DNA of 64,000 nt from Armatimonadota bacterium (GCA_025360125.1 JANYCU010000009.1:53309-117308); one strand, 5' to 3'. Positions 33,694-43,303 are shown, counted from the first letter of the stretch. Made by a program: numbers and translations. Notes: generated from the letters alone by a model not told the origin.

Positions 33694-34359
33694 TTAGTGC
33701 CCCATCTTCGACTTCATCGCTTTCATCGCTGCTTCGGTTCGGCTGTTCACATGAAGCGCCTTCAGAATGTTGCTGACGTGATTCTTAACCGTCTTTTCGG
33801 CGATGCCTAGCTTATCGGCAATCTCTTTATTGCGTAATCCTAACGCGACAAGCTGAAGAATCTCTTGCTCTCGATCGCTCAAAACCAAAAGGTCGCCGTC
33901 CGCCTCTTCATGGTTCCCTTCCACCTTCTCAAACCGTCGAAAGTCCTCAACGATCTTGGTGGCAACCTTCGGGGTAATTTTCGCTTCGCCTTTTGCCGCC
34001 AAACGAACACTCTCGATAACTTCCTGAGGAGTTGAGGTCTTCAGCAAATAACCCAGCGCACCAGCGCGGAACGCTTCAAAAATCGTGTCGTCGTCTTCAC
34101 GAATCGTGAGAATCACCACATTCACATCTTTTTCTTTGCGCAATAACTTTCTGGTTAGCTCAATTCCACTAAGACGAGGCATGTTAATATCGGTCAAAAG
34201 CACTTCGGGCGCTTCCGAAAGACAGGCATCAAGAGCTTCCTGCCCATCTCGGCAGACTGCAATGACGTCAATATCTTGGGCAAACCCCAAGGTCTTTTGA
34301 ATCGCCTTTCGATAGTTGTCTTCATCATCGGCAATGACTACACGAATTTTTTCTGACAT
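33694..34359 (-). CDS. NarL/FixJ-type response regulator
   Basis: This 221-residue two-component regulator has a receiver domain at residues 1-125 with Asp-Asp at 11-12, phospho-acceptor Asp57 (VLLTDINMPRLSG), Thr at ILTIREDD and Lys in GYLLKTS. A LuxR-type helix-turn-helix follows at about 155-215 (LSDREQEILQLVALGLRNKEIADKLGIAEKTVKNHV). No histidine kinase gene is adjacent, so the partner is encoded elsewhere. It is divergent from the ABC ATPase gene, 32 nt away. Confidence 0.92.
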   Translation of the reverse strand: MSEKIRVVIADDEDNYRKAIQKTLGFAQDIDVIAVCRDGQEALDACLSEAPEVLLTDINMPRLSGIELTRKLLRKEKDVNVVILTIREDDDTIFEAFRAGALGYLLKTSTPQEVIESVRLAAKGEAKITPKVATKIVEDFRRFEKVEGNHEEADGDLLVLSDREQEILQLVALGLRNKEIADKLGIAEKTVKNHVSNILKALHVNSRTEAAMKAMKSKMGH

Positions 34360-34391
34360 TTGTACTTACGATTATACGGAGTCCAGATAGA

Positions 34392-35393
34392 ATGTTGCCA
34401 ATGTCTTTGTTATCCGTTTCAGATTTGCATGTCGGATTTGGCTCCACCGAAATTCTTCGAGGGGTCTCTTTTGAGCTTGAACCAGGCGAAACCCTCGGTG
34501 TTGTCGGCGAATCCGGGTGTGGAAAATCAATGACAGGTTTTGCAATTATGGGCATGTTGCAGGCCCCCGGAAAGGTCACCAAAGGCTCGATTAAGCTTGA
34601 TGGACTTGAATTAGTGGGGATGCAAGAGCGAGATATGCAAAAAATTCGAGGCAAAGACATCGCTCTGGTCATGCAGGACCCATTTACTAGCCTCAACCCG
34701 ATGATGCGAATCGCCGATCAGATTGCGGAGGCTTACACGCTCCACCAAAAAATCACCAAAGCCGAAGCCTACCAACGGGCGGTCGAAATGCTCGATAAGG
34801 TCGGCGTCCCCGCCCCCGAGTCCAGCGCGCGAAAATATCCGCATCAACTGAGTGGAGGTCAACGACAAAGGGTCGTCATCGCCATGGCCTATGCTTGCAA
34901 TCCAAAGGTCCTGATCGCGGACGAACCGACCACTGCTCTCGATGTCACCCTTCAGGCCCAAATACTTCGCTTGTTCCGAGATCTCCAAGAAAAAGAAGGA
35001 ACGTCGCTCATCATGATTTCCCATGATATTGGCGCTATTGCTTCCATCGCCCATCGCATCGCCGTCTTTTACGCAGGAAAAATCATCGAAATCGGCAAGA
35101 CTGAGCAAGTCCTGCGCCACGCATCTCACCCATACACGCGTTCCCTTCTCATGTCTTTGCCTCGTGCCGGACAAGATCGACTAGAAAGCATTTCTGGCCA
35201 ACCTCCCGACTTTGCAAAATTGACCGGAGAATGTTCGTTTGCCCCACGATGTGTTCTCAAAGTTGACCAATGTTCTACCGAGCCAGCTCTCCTTCCAGAA
35301 TCAGATGGAACCGCATGTGCATGCTGGAGAAGTCAAGAAGTAAAAAAATTGGCCCTCGGCAAAAGCATTACTGAGCTCGTCCAAACAAAATAA
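34392..35393 (+). CDS. Oligopeptide/dipeptide ABC transporter ATP-binding protein
   Basis: This 333-residue OppD/DppD-type ATPase powers peptide or nickel import. Walker A (GESGCGKSM), the Q-loop (MQDPFTSLNP), the signature LSGGQRQR, Walker B (VLIADEPT) and the switch His (ISHDIG) are intact. The C-terminal oligopeptide-transporter extension with its CSFAPRC cysteines is present and followed by further cysteines. No permease or binding-protein gene is adjacent, so it is detached from its transporter or works with one encoded elsewhere. Confidence 0.9.
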   Translation: MLPMSLLSVSDLHVGFGSTEILRGVSFELEPGETLGVVGESGCGKSMTGFAIMGMLQAPGKVTKGSIKLDGLELVGMQERDMQKIRGKDIALVMQDPFTSLNPMMRIADQIAEAYTLHQKITKAEAYQRAVEMLDKVGVPAPESSARKYPHQLSGGQRQRVVIAMAYACNPKVLIADEPTTALDVTLQAQILRLFRDLQEKEGTSLIMISHDIGAIASIAHRIAVFYAGKIIEIGKTEQVLRHASHPYTRSLLMSLPRAGQDRLESISGQPPDFAKLTGECSFAPRCVLKVDQCSTEPALLPESDGTACACWRSQEVKKLALGKSITELVQTK

Positions 35394-35585
35394 GCAAAAA
35401 AAGGTCCCGGCTGCGAGGCCGAGACTGCGAAATCGTGCATTTTTCCGCCTCAAGTGGACGCTACGGCTAGTAAGTTTGACTAGCTCTGAACATAGTACGA
35501 TCCGTGTTGGGAAAAAAGTTTCACGCGCTCCTTGCAAAAATGTTGGCTTAACAATATTTTTGATTGCAATGGCTAAACTGGCTTT

Positions 35586-36482
35586 ATGAAACTTAGCCGT
35601 CGAAGCGTTCTATCTTTTCTAGGTTCCATCCCAGCCCTGTCGCTTCCCACACTTGCTATTTCGAACGAACCACGGAGGATCCTCCGCATTGCCTACTTCA
35701 CCGATATTCACCTTCCTCCAATCGCCGAAGTAAACACTCGAGCCGCTAAGGCATTCAAATTGGCAAAAGACTGCGACCTATTCCTGTTTGGCGGTGATAA
35801 CCTCATGGCGATTGATCACAAAACTGAGGAGCAAGTCCAAGCCCAGTACCAAAACTGGACAGAATTCACAAAAGCGAACCTCAAGAAGCCATACCGAGCA
35901 ATATTGGGAAACCATGACATTGAGCAGTGGGATGATCGTGATACTTCATTCAACTCAGGTAAATCGCGACCAGTAAAGTTCTTCGGGATGCAAAACCGCT
36001 ACTGGGAAGAGAAATTGTCGGGTTGGAGAATCATCGGACTCGACACAGTCCATCGGAACGAAACCGCATTCATAGGTCTCGTTGATCCCGAGCAACTCGC
36101 ATGGCTCAAAACCATCCTCGCCGACAAAACCACGCCCACCCTGGTCTGCGGACATATGCCCATGCTCAGCGTCACTGCGTTAGCCGACAAAGGGCTAACG
36201 CCTAAGGACAACACATTACCAATATCCTTCGCTTCAGAAGTAAGCAATGCGCGTGAAGTAGTCAACCTGTTTCGCGAAGCTGGAAACGTCAAACTCTGCC
36301 TCAGTGGCCACACCCACATGATCGACCGATGTGACTTCGGCGGAACCAGCTATGTCTGCGCTGGCGCCGTCTGTGGCGGTTGGTGGAATGGGGCCAACCA
36401 AGGATTCCCTCCAGCATATACACAAGTCGACTTGATGTCAGATGGATCATTTCAGCACAAGACCGTTTTTTGGGAATCATAA
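35586..36482 (+). CDS. Exported metallophosphoesterase, copy 1
   Basis: This 298-residue calcineurin-type phosphoesterase has a twin-arginine-like leader (MKLSRRSVLSFLG...LSLPTLA). Motifs in order are YFTDIH, FGGDNL, LGNHDIE, CGHMP and SGHTH, a full set of dinuclear-metal ligands. The substrate could be a phosphodiester or phosphomonoester in the periplasm. It is followed 88 nt later by a paralogue with the same layout, so this is a tandem duplication. The twin-arginine call is inferred from the S-R-R-x-x-L pattern. Confidence 0.85.
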   Translation: MKLSRRSVLSFLGSIPALSLPTLAISNEPRRILRIAYFTDIHLPPIAEVNTRAAKAFKLAKDCDLFLFGGDNLMAIDHKTEEQVQAQYQNWTEFTKANLKKPYRAILGNHDIEQWDDRDTSFNSGKSRPVKFFGMQNRYWEEKLSGWRIIGLDTVHRNETAFIGLVDPEQLAWLKTILADKTTPTLVCGHMPMLSVTALADKGLTPKDNTLPISFASEVSNAREVVNLFREAGNVKLCLSGHTHMIDRCDFGGTSYVCAGAVCGGWWNGANQGFPPAYTQVDLMSDGSFQHKTVFWES

Positions 36483-36570
36483 AAATTCTAACAAATTTCT
36501 AACAATTTGCATCCGATACCTTTACTAATTCGTCAGATCGTTTGATAATTGGCAAAAGCATAGGAACCGC

Positions 36571-37470
36571 ATGGGAATGACTCGCCGGAATATATTAGCA
36601 ATGCTGGGATCGGCACCCCTTCTCTCTCTTCCAAGTCTGGCCAACGCCAGCACACGGCGACACCATTCGAGAATCGCTTACTTTTCTGATCTCCACCTAC
36701 CTGCGTGCAACGATATCAATGCAAAGGCGGCCCAAGCTTTCCACAAAGCCCGCCACAGCGACTATTTCCTTTTCGGCGGAGACAACCTCATGGCGGTTGA
36801 TCATCAGCACGATCATGAGATCCTCGCCCAATTCGATAACTGGGACCGTTTTACCGCTCACCACCTGAAAAAGCCCTATCGCTCAATCCTGGGCAACCAC
36901 GACATCGAGAATGGCACGCCAACCGATGGCACCAACCTTTGCGGCAAACGACGCACGATGGACCTCTACGGAATGAAAGATCGCTATTGGGTCGACCATA
37001 TCGGCGGCTGGCGAATCATCGGCCTCGATACAGTTCAAAAAATCAAAGAAACCTACCATGGGCATGTCGACAAAGAGCAACTCCATTGGCTTGAACGCGT
37101 TCTTGCATCCGATACCCACACGCCGACCATGGTTATCGGCCACATTCCCATCCTCAGCGTGACTCCGCTTGCCGACTACAACACCAGGGGACAAAAAATG
37201 TCGATGCCAATTTCGTATTGTTCGCAAGTGCGAAACGCCCGGTCGATCATTAAAATGTTCCGCCAAGCTGGAAACATCAAGCTGTGCCTCAGCGGACACA
37301 CCCACATGAATGATCGCTGCGATTTTGCTGGAACCACTTACGCTTGCGCGGGTGCAGTCTCGGGATCTTGGTGGAAAGGTCCCCATCAAGGCTTTGCTCC
37401 TTCCTTCACTCAGATTGATCTGATGGCAGAAGGAGAATTCAACCTTAAAACTGTTGCTTGGGAAGCGTAG
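36571..37470 (+). CDS. Exported metallophosphoesterase, copy 2
   Basis: This 299-residue paralogue of the preceding gene has a leader MGMTRRNILAMLG that again fits a twin-arginine signal. YFSDLH, FGGDNL, LGNHDIE, IGHIP and SGHTH give the same metal site. The two proteins agree across their full length, most strongly around the FGGDNLMA-DH and GNHDIE segments and at the C-terminal cysteine/Gly-rich end (CAGAV). Duplication followed by substrate divergence is likely. Confidence 0.85.
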   Translation: MGMTRRNILAMLGSAPLLSLPSLANASTRRHHSRIAYFSDLHLPACNDINAKAAQAFHKARHSDYFLFGGDNLMAVDHQHDHEILAQFDNWDRFTAHHLKKPYRSILGNHDIENGTPTDGTNLCGKRRTMDLYGMKDRYWVDHIGGWRIIGLDTVQKIKETYHGHVDKEQLHWLERVLASDTHTPTMVIGHIPILSVTPLADYNTRGQKMSMPISYCSQVRNARSIIKMFRQAGNIKLCLSGHTHMNDRCDFAGTTYACAGAVSGSWWKGPHQGFAPSFTQIDLMAEGEFNLKTVAWEA

Positions 37471-37497
37471 GTTCCCTCACTCTGCTACCCTTATGGT

Positions 37498-37872
37498 ATG
37501 GATGATAAGAAACGTCAATTCCTGTTCCAGCAATTAAAGTCATTGCTGCAGGAATACGGAGACGTGCTAGAGATCGACAGCAGTCCCGGTAAGTATTCCC
37601 TCTCGTCCACCAAAGAGATCGAAGTCGATGGCGAAACCCACCAGGGATACTACTTCGCTGGACTCCGCGAGCTTAAAAATATCGTGGGCTTCTACTATGA
37701 ACCTATCCACGTTTGCCCCGAGCTTCGAGACGAAGTCCCGGCATCGCTCCAGAGCCTGTTGAAGGGCAACACTTGCTTCAACATCAAGGCGCTGACCCCC
37801 GAGATCGAACGAGACCTGGTCAAAATGATCAACCTCGGAATCGAAACCTACAAAGGCTACGGGTTCATTTAG
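37498..37872 (+). CDS. Hypothetical protein, possibly DUF1801/YdhG-like
   Basis: This 124-residue soluble protein contains YYFAGLRELKNIVGFYYEPIHVCPEL and LKGNTCFNIKALTPEIERDL. These resemble the family with V-S-F-H-L-M-P-V-Y-x-x-P and G-K-S-C-F-N-F-K segments that I associate with DUF1801-like proteins. The function is unknown. It begins 27 nt after the second phosphoesterase. A hairpin and a heptamer array lie between its stop and the convergent rhamnosidase gene. Confidence 0.6.
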   Translation: MDDKKRQFLFQQLKSLLQEYGDVLEIDSSPGKYSLSSTKEIEVDGETHQGYYFAGLRELKNIVGFYYEPIHVCPELRDEVPASLQSLLKGNTCFNIKALTPEIERDLVKMINLGIETYKGYGFI

Positions 37873-37886
37873 AGTTGGGGGGCTCA

Positions 37887-37916
37887 GAGTTGGGAACTTA
37901 GTAAAGCTCCCAACTC
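37887..37916. terminator. Stem-loop between convergent genes
   Basis: GAGTTGGGA and TCCCAACTC form a 9-bp perfect stem with a 12-nt loop, 14 nt after the stop at 37872. There is no T run, so it is a weak terminator candidate. Confidence 0.45.
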
Positions 37917-37923
37917 GGAGCTC

Positions 37924-37999
37924 AGCACTCTGCACTCTGCACTCTGCACTCCGCACTCTGCACTCAGCACTCAGCACTCAGCACTCTCCACTCAGCACT
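37924..37999. repeat. Heptamer array (GCACTCN) ending in the rhamnosidase stop codon
   Basis: About eleven near-identical 7-bp units (GCACTCT, GCACTCA, GCACTCC) fill the gap between convergent genes. The last unit, GCACTA, contains the stop codon of the minus-strand GH78 gene at 37998-38000. This is the longest heptamer array in the window. There are no spacers, so it is not a CRISPR. Confidence 0.9.
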
Positions 38000-40667
38000 A
38001 CTTCGCCATAAACTCGTGATGACCCGATCCTACCGTGGTCTTGTCATCACCAAGCCAAACCAACGCAGTTGTATTCGGCGGAACATCGACTGAAACCGAA
38101 TGGCCCTCGCCCGACTTCTTCCACGAAACCTTCACCGGACCGTGGACAGACTCGTAACTTGACTTCACCCAGTCGAGCTTCGGATCAAGCAAAGGCTTGA
38201 TCTGAATTTGGTTGAACCCTGCGGATGCATTATTGATCCCGCCAACTTCTCGATACATCCATCCCACCACCGCACCGAAGGCGTAGTGGGCAAAAGAGTT
38301 CATTCCGGGGTCCTGGAAGCCCTTCTCCGGCGTCCAGCCGTCCCATCGTTCCCAAATGGACGTTGCGCCGTTCTTGATCGAGAATCCCCAACTTGGGAAG
38401 TCCGTGTTGTGCAGGAGTCTCAAGGCAATATCGTTTCGCCCAATCTTGGTCAAAGCATTCATGATGTCTCGAGTTCCAACGAATCCAGTTGACAACAACC
38501 AATTTCGCTCTTCGATCGAATGAATGAACTTAGCTTTCGCATTTTCTCGATTGCCCTCGTTCAAAAGGTCGAATGCAAATGCCAACACATAGCTGCATTG
38601 AGTGTTCCCTTTCACTGTGCCATCGGCCTCAACAAAATGAGTGTTGAAGTTAGATTTCAAAGTGGCGCAAAGCTTATCGTAATGAGCCGCCTCATCCATC
38701 AGACCCAATGCTCGAGCCGATTCGGCCACCAGGTGAGTCGAATAAGCAAAGTAAGCAAGGAAGATTACGTCGGTCGGCGTATTCGCATTAATGCTCACCC
38801 AGTCGCCAAAACAGTGGAACTGTGCGGGCGGCATCAGTTCCGCCGTCGATCGGTTCTTGCAGAACTCGATATATCGCTTCATGTTAGGATAGTGCTTGGC
38901 CAACAGTTGCTTATCGCCGTACACATCGTAGATCGTCCACGGACAAATGACACCCGCGTCAGCCCATGCTGGACCACCATCATTTCCGGCAACCTTGACT
39001 GGTGCCACCATTGGAAATTGTCCGTCGGCTCGCTGACCGTCATCAAGGTCAACCAACCACTTGGTAAAGAACGGTTGAACGTCGGTCACCATACATGCAG
39101 TCCGAATAAACGCCTGCGCATCGCCCGTCCATCCCAGTCGCTCATCGCGCTGAGGACAGTCCGTCGGAATGTCAATGAAGTTCATTCGCTGGGTCCAATA
39201 CGCATTGCTTACGAGCTTGTTCAGCATCGAATCCGATGTTTCCAAATGGCCCCCAAGCTTGGCGTCACTTGAAATCGCGATGCCTTCAATAAGGTCCATG
39301 CCTGGCTTCTCAGTCAATCCCGTAACTTCAACATATTGAAAGCCGTGGAACGTAAATTTGGGTTCCCAAACCTCCACGCCATCTCCCCTGCAAATGTAGG
39401 TATCCGTCGAAACTGCGCTTCGCAGGTTGGTCGTATAAACCGTGTTGTCCGGGTTTAATCGCTCCGCATGACGAATGACCAACTTCTGGCCTCTCATTCC
39501 GTGGACTTTCAGCCGGACAAAACCCGCAAGGTTCTGGCCAAGGTTGTAAACGTAAACGCCAGGCTTTGGCTCGGAAAGTGAAATTGGCTTGACCGTTTCG
39601 AAAGCTCGAACCGGATTGCTTGGAAACGCTTCTAACTTCCCTTTCGAAACCGCTCCCGTATCAACTGCTTCCCATTTTGAGTCGTCAAAAGTGGGCTTAG
39701 CCCAGTCGTTAATCTCATCCCGCGCATCGTAATGCTCGCCCATCAAAAAGTCGGAGTACGCAATTGGCCCCGCCGAAGCCTTCCAGCTTCGATTGGTCGG
39801 CACCGACACCCTACTTCCATCGTTGTATTCAATCTCGATCTGAGCGATAACGCGAGTATGTTTTCCGTAGTGATCTCGATTGGCTCCAAACCCGACGTAA
39901 CCTGAGTACCAGCCGTCCCCCAAAATCGCTCCGACCGCGTTAGGACCCTTGACGAGCGATTTCGTAATGTCGTAGGAGTGGTAATAAACGCGTTTTTCGT
40001 AATCCGTCCAACCCGGCATGAAGTATTCGTTGCCAACCTTCTTTCCGTTGACATGAAACTCCGCCATGCCAAAAGCCGAGCAATGAAGGACTGCTCGCTT
40101 GATTGCCTTAGTGACCAAGAAATTCTGTCGCAAATAGGCAGGAGGAGGAAGAGTATGCTCGCCTACTTTCTTTGTGTTATCGCGAAGTTTGTCAAATCCA
40201 ATCCAATCGGCAACCCAATCGCTTGCGGACATTGGCCCGGTTGAGAATTCGGCAGGCGATGACCAATCCGAGACCTTTCCGTCTTGATCAGTCGTTCGAA
40301 CGGACCAGTAATACCGATGAAATGGAGTCAGCCCGGCAGACTTGCTGGTGGAAACAGTGCTGCGAGTCATTGTGCCAAACGCACCTGCCATAGGAACTTG
40401 GATGCCTGTCGTCGCATTAGTCTGAACATTGCCAGAATGCCAAACATCAGCCCTTTCATTCGCCAATAGGGATTTGTCGGTGGCAACAATAATTTCGTAT
40501 GCTTGTTGCTTCAAATCCTTGGCTCCGCGTTCGGTGGCTTCCAACTTCCAACTCAGTCTGGGTGAGGCAGAATCAATCCCGACCGGGCTTACCAAGTTTT
40601 CACATCGCAGAACAACAGGCTTTAAACTACACATCGCAAATCCAGCACTCATCAGTCCGAGTATCAT
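37998..40667 (-). CDS. Alpha-L-rhamnosidase, GH78, likely exported
   Basis: This 889-residue glycosidase releases terminal rhamnose from plant or microbial glycans. A short hydrophobic N-terminus (MILGLMSAGFAMC) is probably a signal peptide. N-terminal beta domains (about 15-440), an (alpha/alpha)6 barrel with the catalytic-site block DCPQRDERLGWTGD near residues 500-513, and a C-terminal beta domain match the GH78 layout. It is divergent from a GH2 glycosidase gene 76 nt away, so a shared regulatory region for polysaccharide use is likely. Confidence 0.9.
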   Translation of the reverse strand: MILGLMSAGFAMCSLKPVVLRCENLVSPVGIDSASPRLSWKLEATERGAKDLKQQAYEIIVATDKSLLANERADVWHSGNVQTNATTGIQVPMAGAFGTMTRSTVSTSKSAGLTPFHRYYWSVRTTDQDGKVSDWSSPAEFSTGPMSASDWVADWIGFDKLRDNTKKVGEHTLPPPAYLRQNFLVTKAIKRAVLHCSAFGMAEFHVNGKKVGNEYFMPGWTDYEKRVYYHSYDITKSLVKGPNAVGAILGDGWYSGYVGFGANRDHYGKHTRVIAQIEIEYNDGSRVSVPTNRSWKASAGPIAYSDFLMGEHYDARDEINDWAKPTFDDSKWEAVDTGAVSKGKLEAFPSNPVRAFETVKPISLSEPKPGVYVYNLGQNLAGFVRLKVHGMRGQKLVIRHAERLNPDNTVYTTNLRSAVSTDTYICRGDGVEVWEPKFTFHGFQYVEVTGLTEKPGMDLIEGIAISSDAKLGGHLETSDSMLNKLVSNAYWTQRMNFIDIPTDCPQRDERLGWTGDAQAFIRTACMVTDVQPFFTKWLVDLDDGQRADGQFPMVAPVKVAGNDGGPAWADAGVICPWTIYDVYGDKQLLAKHYPNMKRYIEFCKNRSTAELMPPAQFHCFGDWVSINANTPTDVIFLAYFAYSTHLVAESARALGLMDEAAHYDKLCATLKSNFNTHFVEADGTVKGNTQCSYVLAFAFDLLNEGNRENAKAKFIHSIEERNWLLSTGFVGTRDIMNALTKIGRNDIALRLLHNTDFPSWGFSIKNGATSIWERWDGWTPEKGFQDPGMNSFAHYAFGAVVGWMYREVGGINNASAGFNQIQIKPLLDPKLDWVKSSYESVHGPVKVSWKKSGEGHSVSVDVPPNTTALVWLGDDKTTVGSGHHEFMAK

Positions 40668-40743
40668 CGTTTGGGCATTTTACACGCCCAGAGGTCAACA
40701 TAACCTCGCTATTGAGGCAAGAAATCGCTATAATTGTGTCTTG

Positions 40744-42960
40744 ATGGACTTGAAGATCGGACTGATCGTCATTCTCGCATTGAGCGCTATGACCACGAAT
40801 GCACAAGATACTTGGAAACCCGTTGCGACGCATCTCAAAACTCAATGGGCGGAGAAGGTCACCCCCAACAGCGTGCTGCCCGAATATCCCCGACCTTCCT
40901 TGGTTCGAACGCGATGGCAAAACCTCAATGGACTGTGGGACTTTGCCGCCAAAGTTTCCGAAACCGAACAGGGCAAGTTACCAAGAAAAATCCTCGTGCC
41001 ATTCGCGCCCGAGTCTTCCCTATCCGGAATCGGTTACCAAGTTCAACCTTCCGACATCCTGATTTACTCTCGAGAGTTCGCGGTGCCAAAAGCTTGGGAT
41101 AACGATCAAGTCATGCTCCACTTTGACGCCGTCGACTGGTCCTGCAAGGTTTACATTAACGACCGATTTGTCGGATCGCACCAAGGAGGCTACGACCGAT
41201 TTTCGTTCAATATCCGACCGTTCCTCAATAAAGTTGGAATCCAAAAGGTTCGAGTCGAAGCCATGGACCCAGGAAATACCGGAGGTCAGCCCAACGGCAA
41301 ACAAGTCCTGAAACCGAGCGGTATTTGGTACACAGGCACCAGTGGAATCTGGCAAACCGTCTGGATGGAACCCGTTTCCGACCGATATGTCAAATCCTAT
41401 CGGGTTGAAACCAAAGTCGACGGATCATTCAAAATCATGGTCAACATTCCCGGCGAGTTCAAGGACCCAGTCGTTCGCTTAAGGATTCCTGGCGGAAACA
41501 TTGAGGCCGAAATGCGACCAAAGGGCAATCTGCCAACCCCCATCGTTTTCGAAGGAAAAATCCCCAATCCAAAACTCTGGACCCCAAACACGCCATACCT
41601 TTACGATTTTCGCCTGACCCTCGGCGACGGCGCAGAAACCCTTGATGAAGTTCGCGGCTACTTTGGCGTTCGAGAAATCAAAGTCGGCAAAGACGAAAAT
41701 GGCATCAATCGATTGATGCTCAACAATGTCCCAACCTTCATGTATGGCCCACTCGACCAAGGGTTTAACCCCGACGGACTCCACACATATCCCACCGAGG
41801 ACTGCTTCCTTTACGATCTCAAAACCCTCAAATCCTACGGCTGCAACATGTTGCGCAAGCACATCAAAGTTGAACCCGAGCGATACTATTACGCCTGCGA
41901 CAAGATGGGCCTCATGGTCTGGCAAGACATGCCGAGTATGTCCGAGCAGCCATTCCTCAACAAGCAAGCGTTCGAAAGCGAACTAAGCCGGATGATCGAA
42001 ACCCACTGGAACCACCCCAGCATCGTGATGTGGGTGCCATTCAACGAAGGATGGGGCCAATATGACACCGAGAGGATTACGGCTTTTGTTCAGCGAAAAG
42101 ACTCAACCCGGCTTGTTAACAACGCCTCTGGTTGGACCGACCATGGAGTCGGTTCCGTCAGCGATATCCATGTTTACCCAGGCCCTGGAGTCCCCGACAT
42201 CGATCCGAAGCGTGCGGCTGTCCTCGGCGAATTCGGCGGCCTTGGCCTCCCCGTGACTGGCCACACGTGGCTCGACAAAGGAAACTGGGGCTATGTCAAG
42301 TACAACTCCCCGAAAGAAGTCACCGATGCCTACGTGGACCTCCTAACAAAACTAAGGGGCCTCATTCCCCTCGGTCTCTGCGCCGCAGTTTATACTCAAA
42401 CCACCGACGTCGAAGTCGAAACCAATGGCCTCATGACCTACGATCGAAAGGTCCAAAAGATTGATCAAAAGCGGGCGCGTGATGCGGCGATGAAGCTCTA
42501 CTCGGGCAACGACACGATGAAGATGCTCATTCCACCCGCCGGAACCAACGGTGACCCTTCCAAGTACGTTGTGTCGAAGCCGAACGGCAAATGGACGGAC
42601 CCCAAATACGACGACTCAAGTTGGACCGCCGGAGTCGGCCGCTATACAAATGAGAAGCCAAAGGTCGTTCATACCGACTGGAATATCGCCAATCATGACA
42701 TCTGGGTGCGACGCGAAGTCTCCCTCGATTCTGTCCCTGCCGCGACAAAACTGCTCATCTTCCACGATGACGATGTTGAGGTCTACATCAACGGAGTCCT
42801 CGCCGTCAGCCGAAAGAACTGGACGACCGGATTCATTGTCTGCGACATCTCTCCCGAGGCCCGAAAAGCTCTCAAGAAGGGCCGAAACGTCATCGCGATG
42901 CACTGTAACTCGACCAAAGGTGGCCAACACCTCGACGTTGGAATCGTAGCGATTAAGTAG
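40744..42960 (+). CDS. Exported GH2-family glycosidase (beta-galactosidase-like)
   Basis: This protein has 738 residues from the ATG at 40744; the frame is open further upstream but into the divergent gene. A signal peptide ends MTTNA-Q. The GH2 sugar-binding domain carries LNGLWDFAAKV, then an Ig-like domain, then a TIM barrel with acid/base Glu435 in NEGWGQYD and nucleophile Glu496 in GEFGGLG. A C-terminal jelly-roll-like domain (about 610-738) may bind carbohydrate. The exact sugar is not visible. It pairs with the divergent rhamnosidase. Confidence 0.88.
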   Translation: MDLKIGLIVILALSAMTTNAQDTWKPVATHLKTQWAEKVTPNSVLPEYPRPSLVRTRWQNLNGLWDFAAKVSETEQGKLPRKILVPFAPESSLSGIGYQVQPSDILIYSREFAVPKAWDNDQVMLHFDAVDWSCKVYINDRFVGSHQGGYDRFSFNIRPFLNKVGIQKVRVEAMDPGNTGGQPNGKQVLKPSGIWYTGTSGIWQTVWMEPVSDRYVKSYRVETKVDGSFKIMVNIPGEFKDPVVRLRIPGGNIEAEMRPKGNLPTPIVFEGKIPNPKLWTPNTPYLYDFRLTLGDGAETLDEVRGYFGVREIKVGKDENGINRLMLNNVPTFMYGPLDQGFNPDGLHTYPTEDCFLYDLKTLKSYGCNMLRKHIKVEPERYYYACDKMGLMVWQDMPSMSEQPFLNKQAFESELSRMIETHWNHPSIVMWVPFNEGWGQYDTERITAFVQRKDSTRLVNNASGWTDHGVGSVSDIHVYPGPGVPDIDPKRAAVLGEFGGLGLPVTGHTWLDKGNWGYVKYNSPKEVTDAYVDLLTKLRGLIPLGLCAAVYTQTTDVEVETNGLMTYDRKVQKIDQKRARDAAMKLYSGNDTMKMLIPPAGTNGDPSKYVVSKPNGKWTDPKYDDSSWTAGVGRYTNEKPKVVHTDWNIANHDIWVRREVSLDSVPAATKLLIFHDDDVEVYINGVLAVSRKNWTTGFIVCDISPEARKALKKGRNVIAMHCNSTKGGQHLDVGIVAIK

Positions 42961-42993
42961 TTCTTGAAGGAAAACCTGGTTGGAGAGGTGGCC

Positions 42994-43024
42994 GCGCTGA
43001 ATGCTTGAGAAAAGCATTCAGCGC
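42994..43024. terminator. Strong stem-loop after the GH2 gene
   Basis: GCGCTGAATGCTT and its complement form a 13-bp perfect stem with a 5-nt loop, 33 nt after the stop. No T run follows, but the stem is stable enough to end or protect the transcript. Confidence 0.6.
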
Positions 43025-43077
43025 CAAATAATCTCGACTTCGCTATCGTTCAGGAAACAACCAAAGTAAAAAAAGTC

Positions 43078-43303
43078 ATGACCATGCCAGCAGAGTTACA
43101 AGGAATCCTTGTTTCAGATCCTGAATATTTAAGGAGCCGTTCGTTTTGTTAACACGAGAGTGCCCTGTCAGGCTCTGCTCGATACTTTGACGGATAAGCT
43201 ACCAGTTTCAGACTTCCTTGAAGGATTTCCCAATATAAAGGAAGAGCAGGCTCATGCCGTTCTCCGTTGGGAGCAAGATCAGGCACGATTGGTAACGGAA
43301 TAG
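43078..43303 (+). pseudogene. Frameshifted DUF433 antitoxin gene
   Basis: From an ATG at 43078 (or 43084) the frame reads GILVSDPEYL, then runs to an early stop. With one extra A removed near 43130, it continues GAVRFVNTRVPCQALLDTL, then KLPVSDFLEGFPNIKEEQAHAVLRW to a stop at 43301-43303. The joined product matches DUF433 antitoxins (I-x-x-D-P-E-I-L-G-G-x-P-V-F-x-G-T-R-V-P). No partner PIN-like toxin gene is present, so this is a decayed remnant of a toxin-antitoxin module. Confidence 0.8.

Noticed and set aside
37924..37999. Possible CRISPR array
   Set aside because: The units are 7 bp with no spacers and no cas genes are near. It is a simple tandem repeat.
38520..39272. 250-residue open frame antisense to the GH78 gene
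   Set aside because: The minus strand encodes conserved GH78 motifs here, so this frame is a by-product of its codon use.
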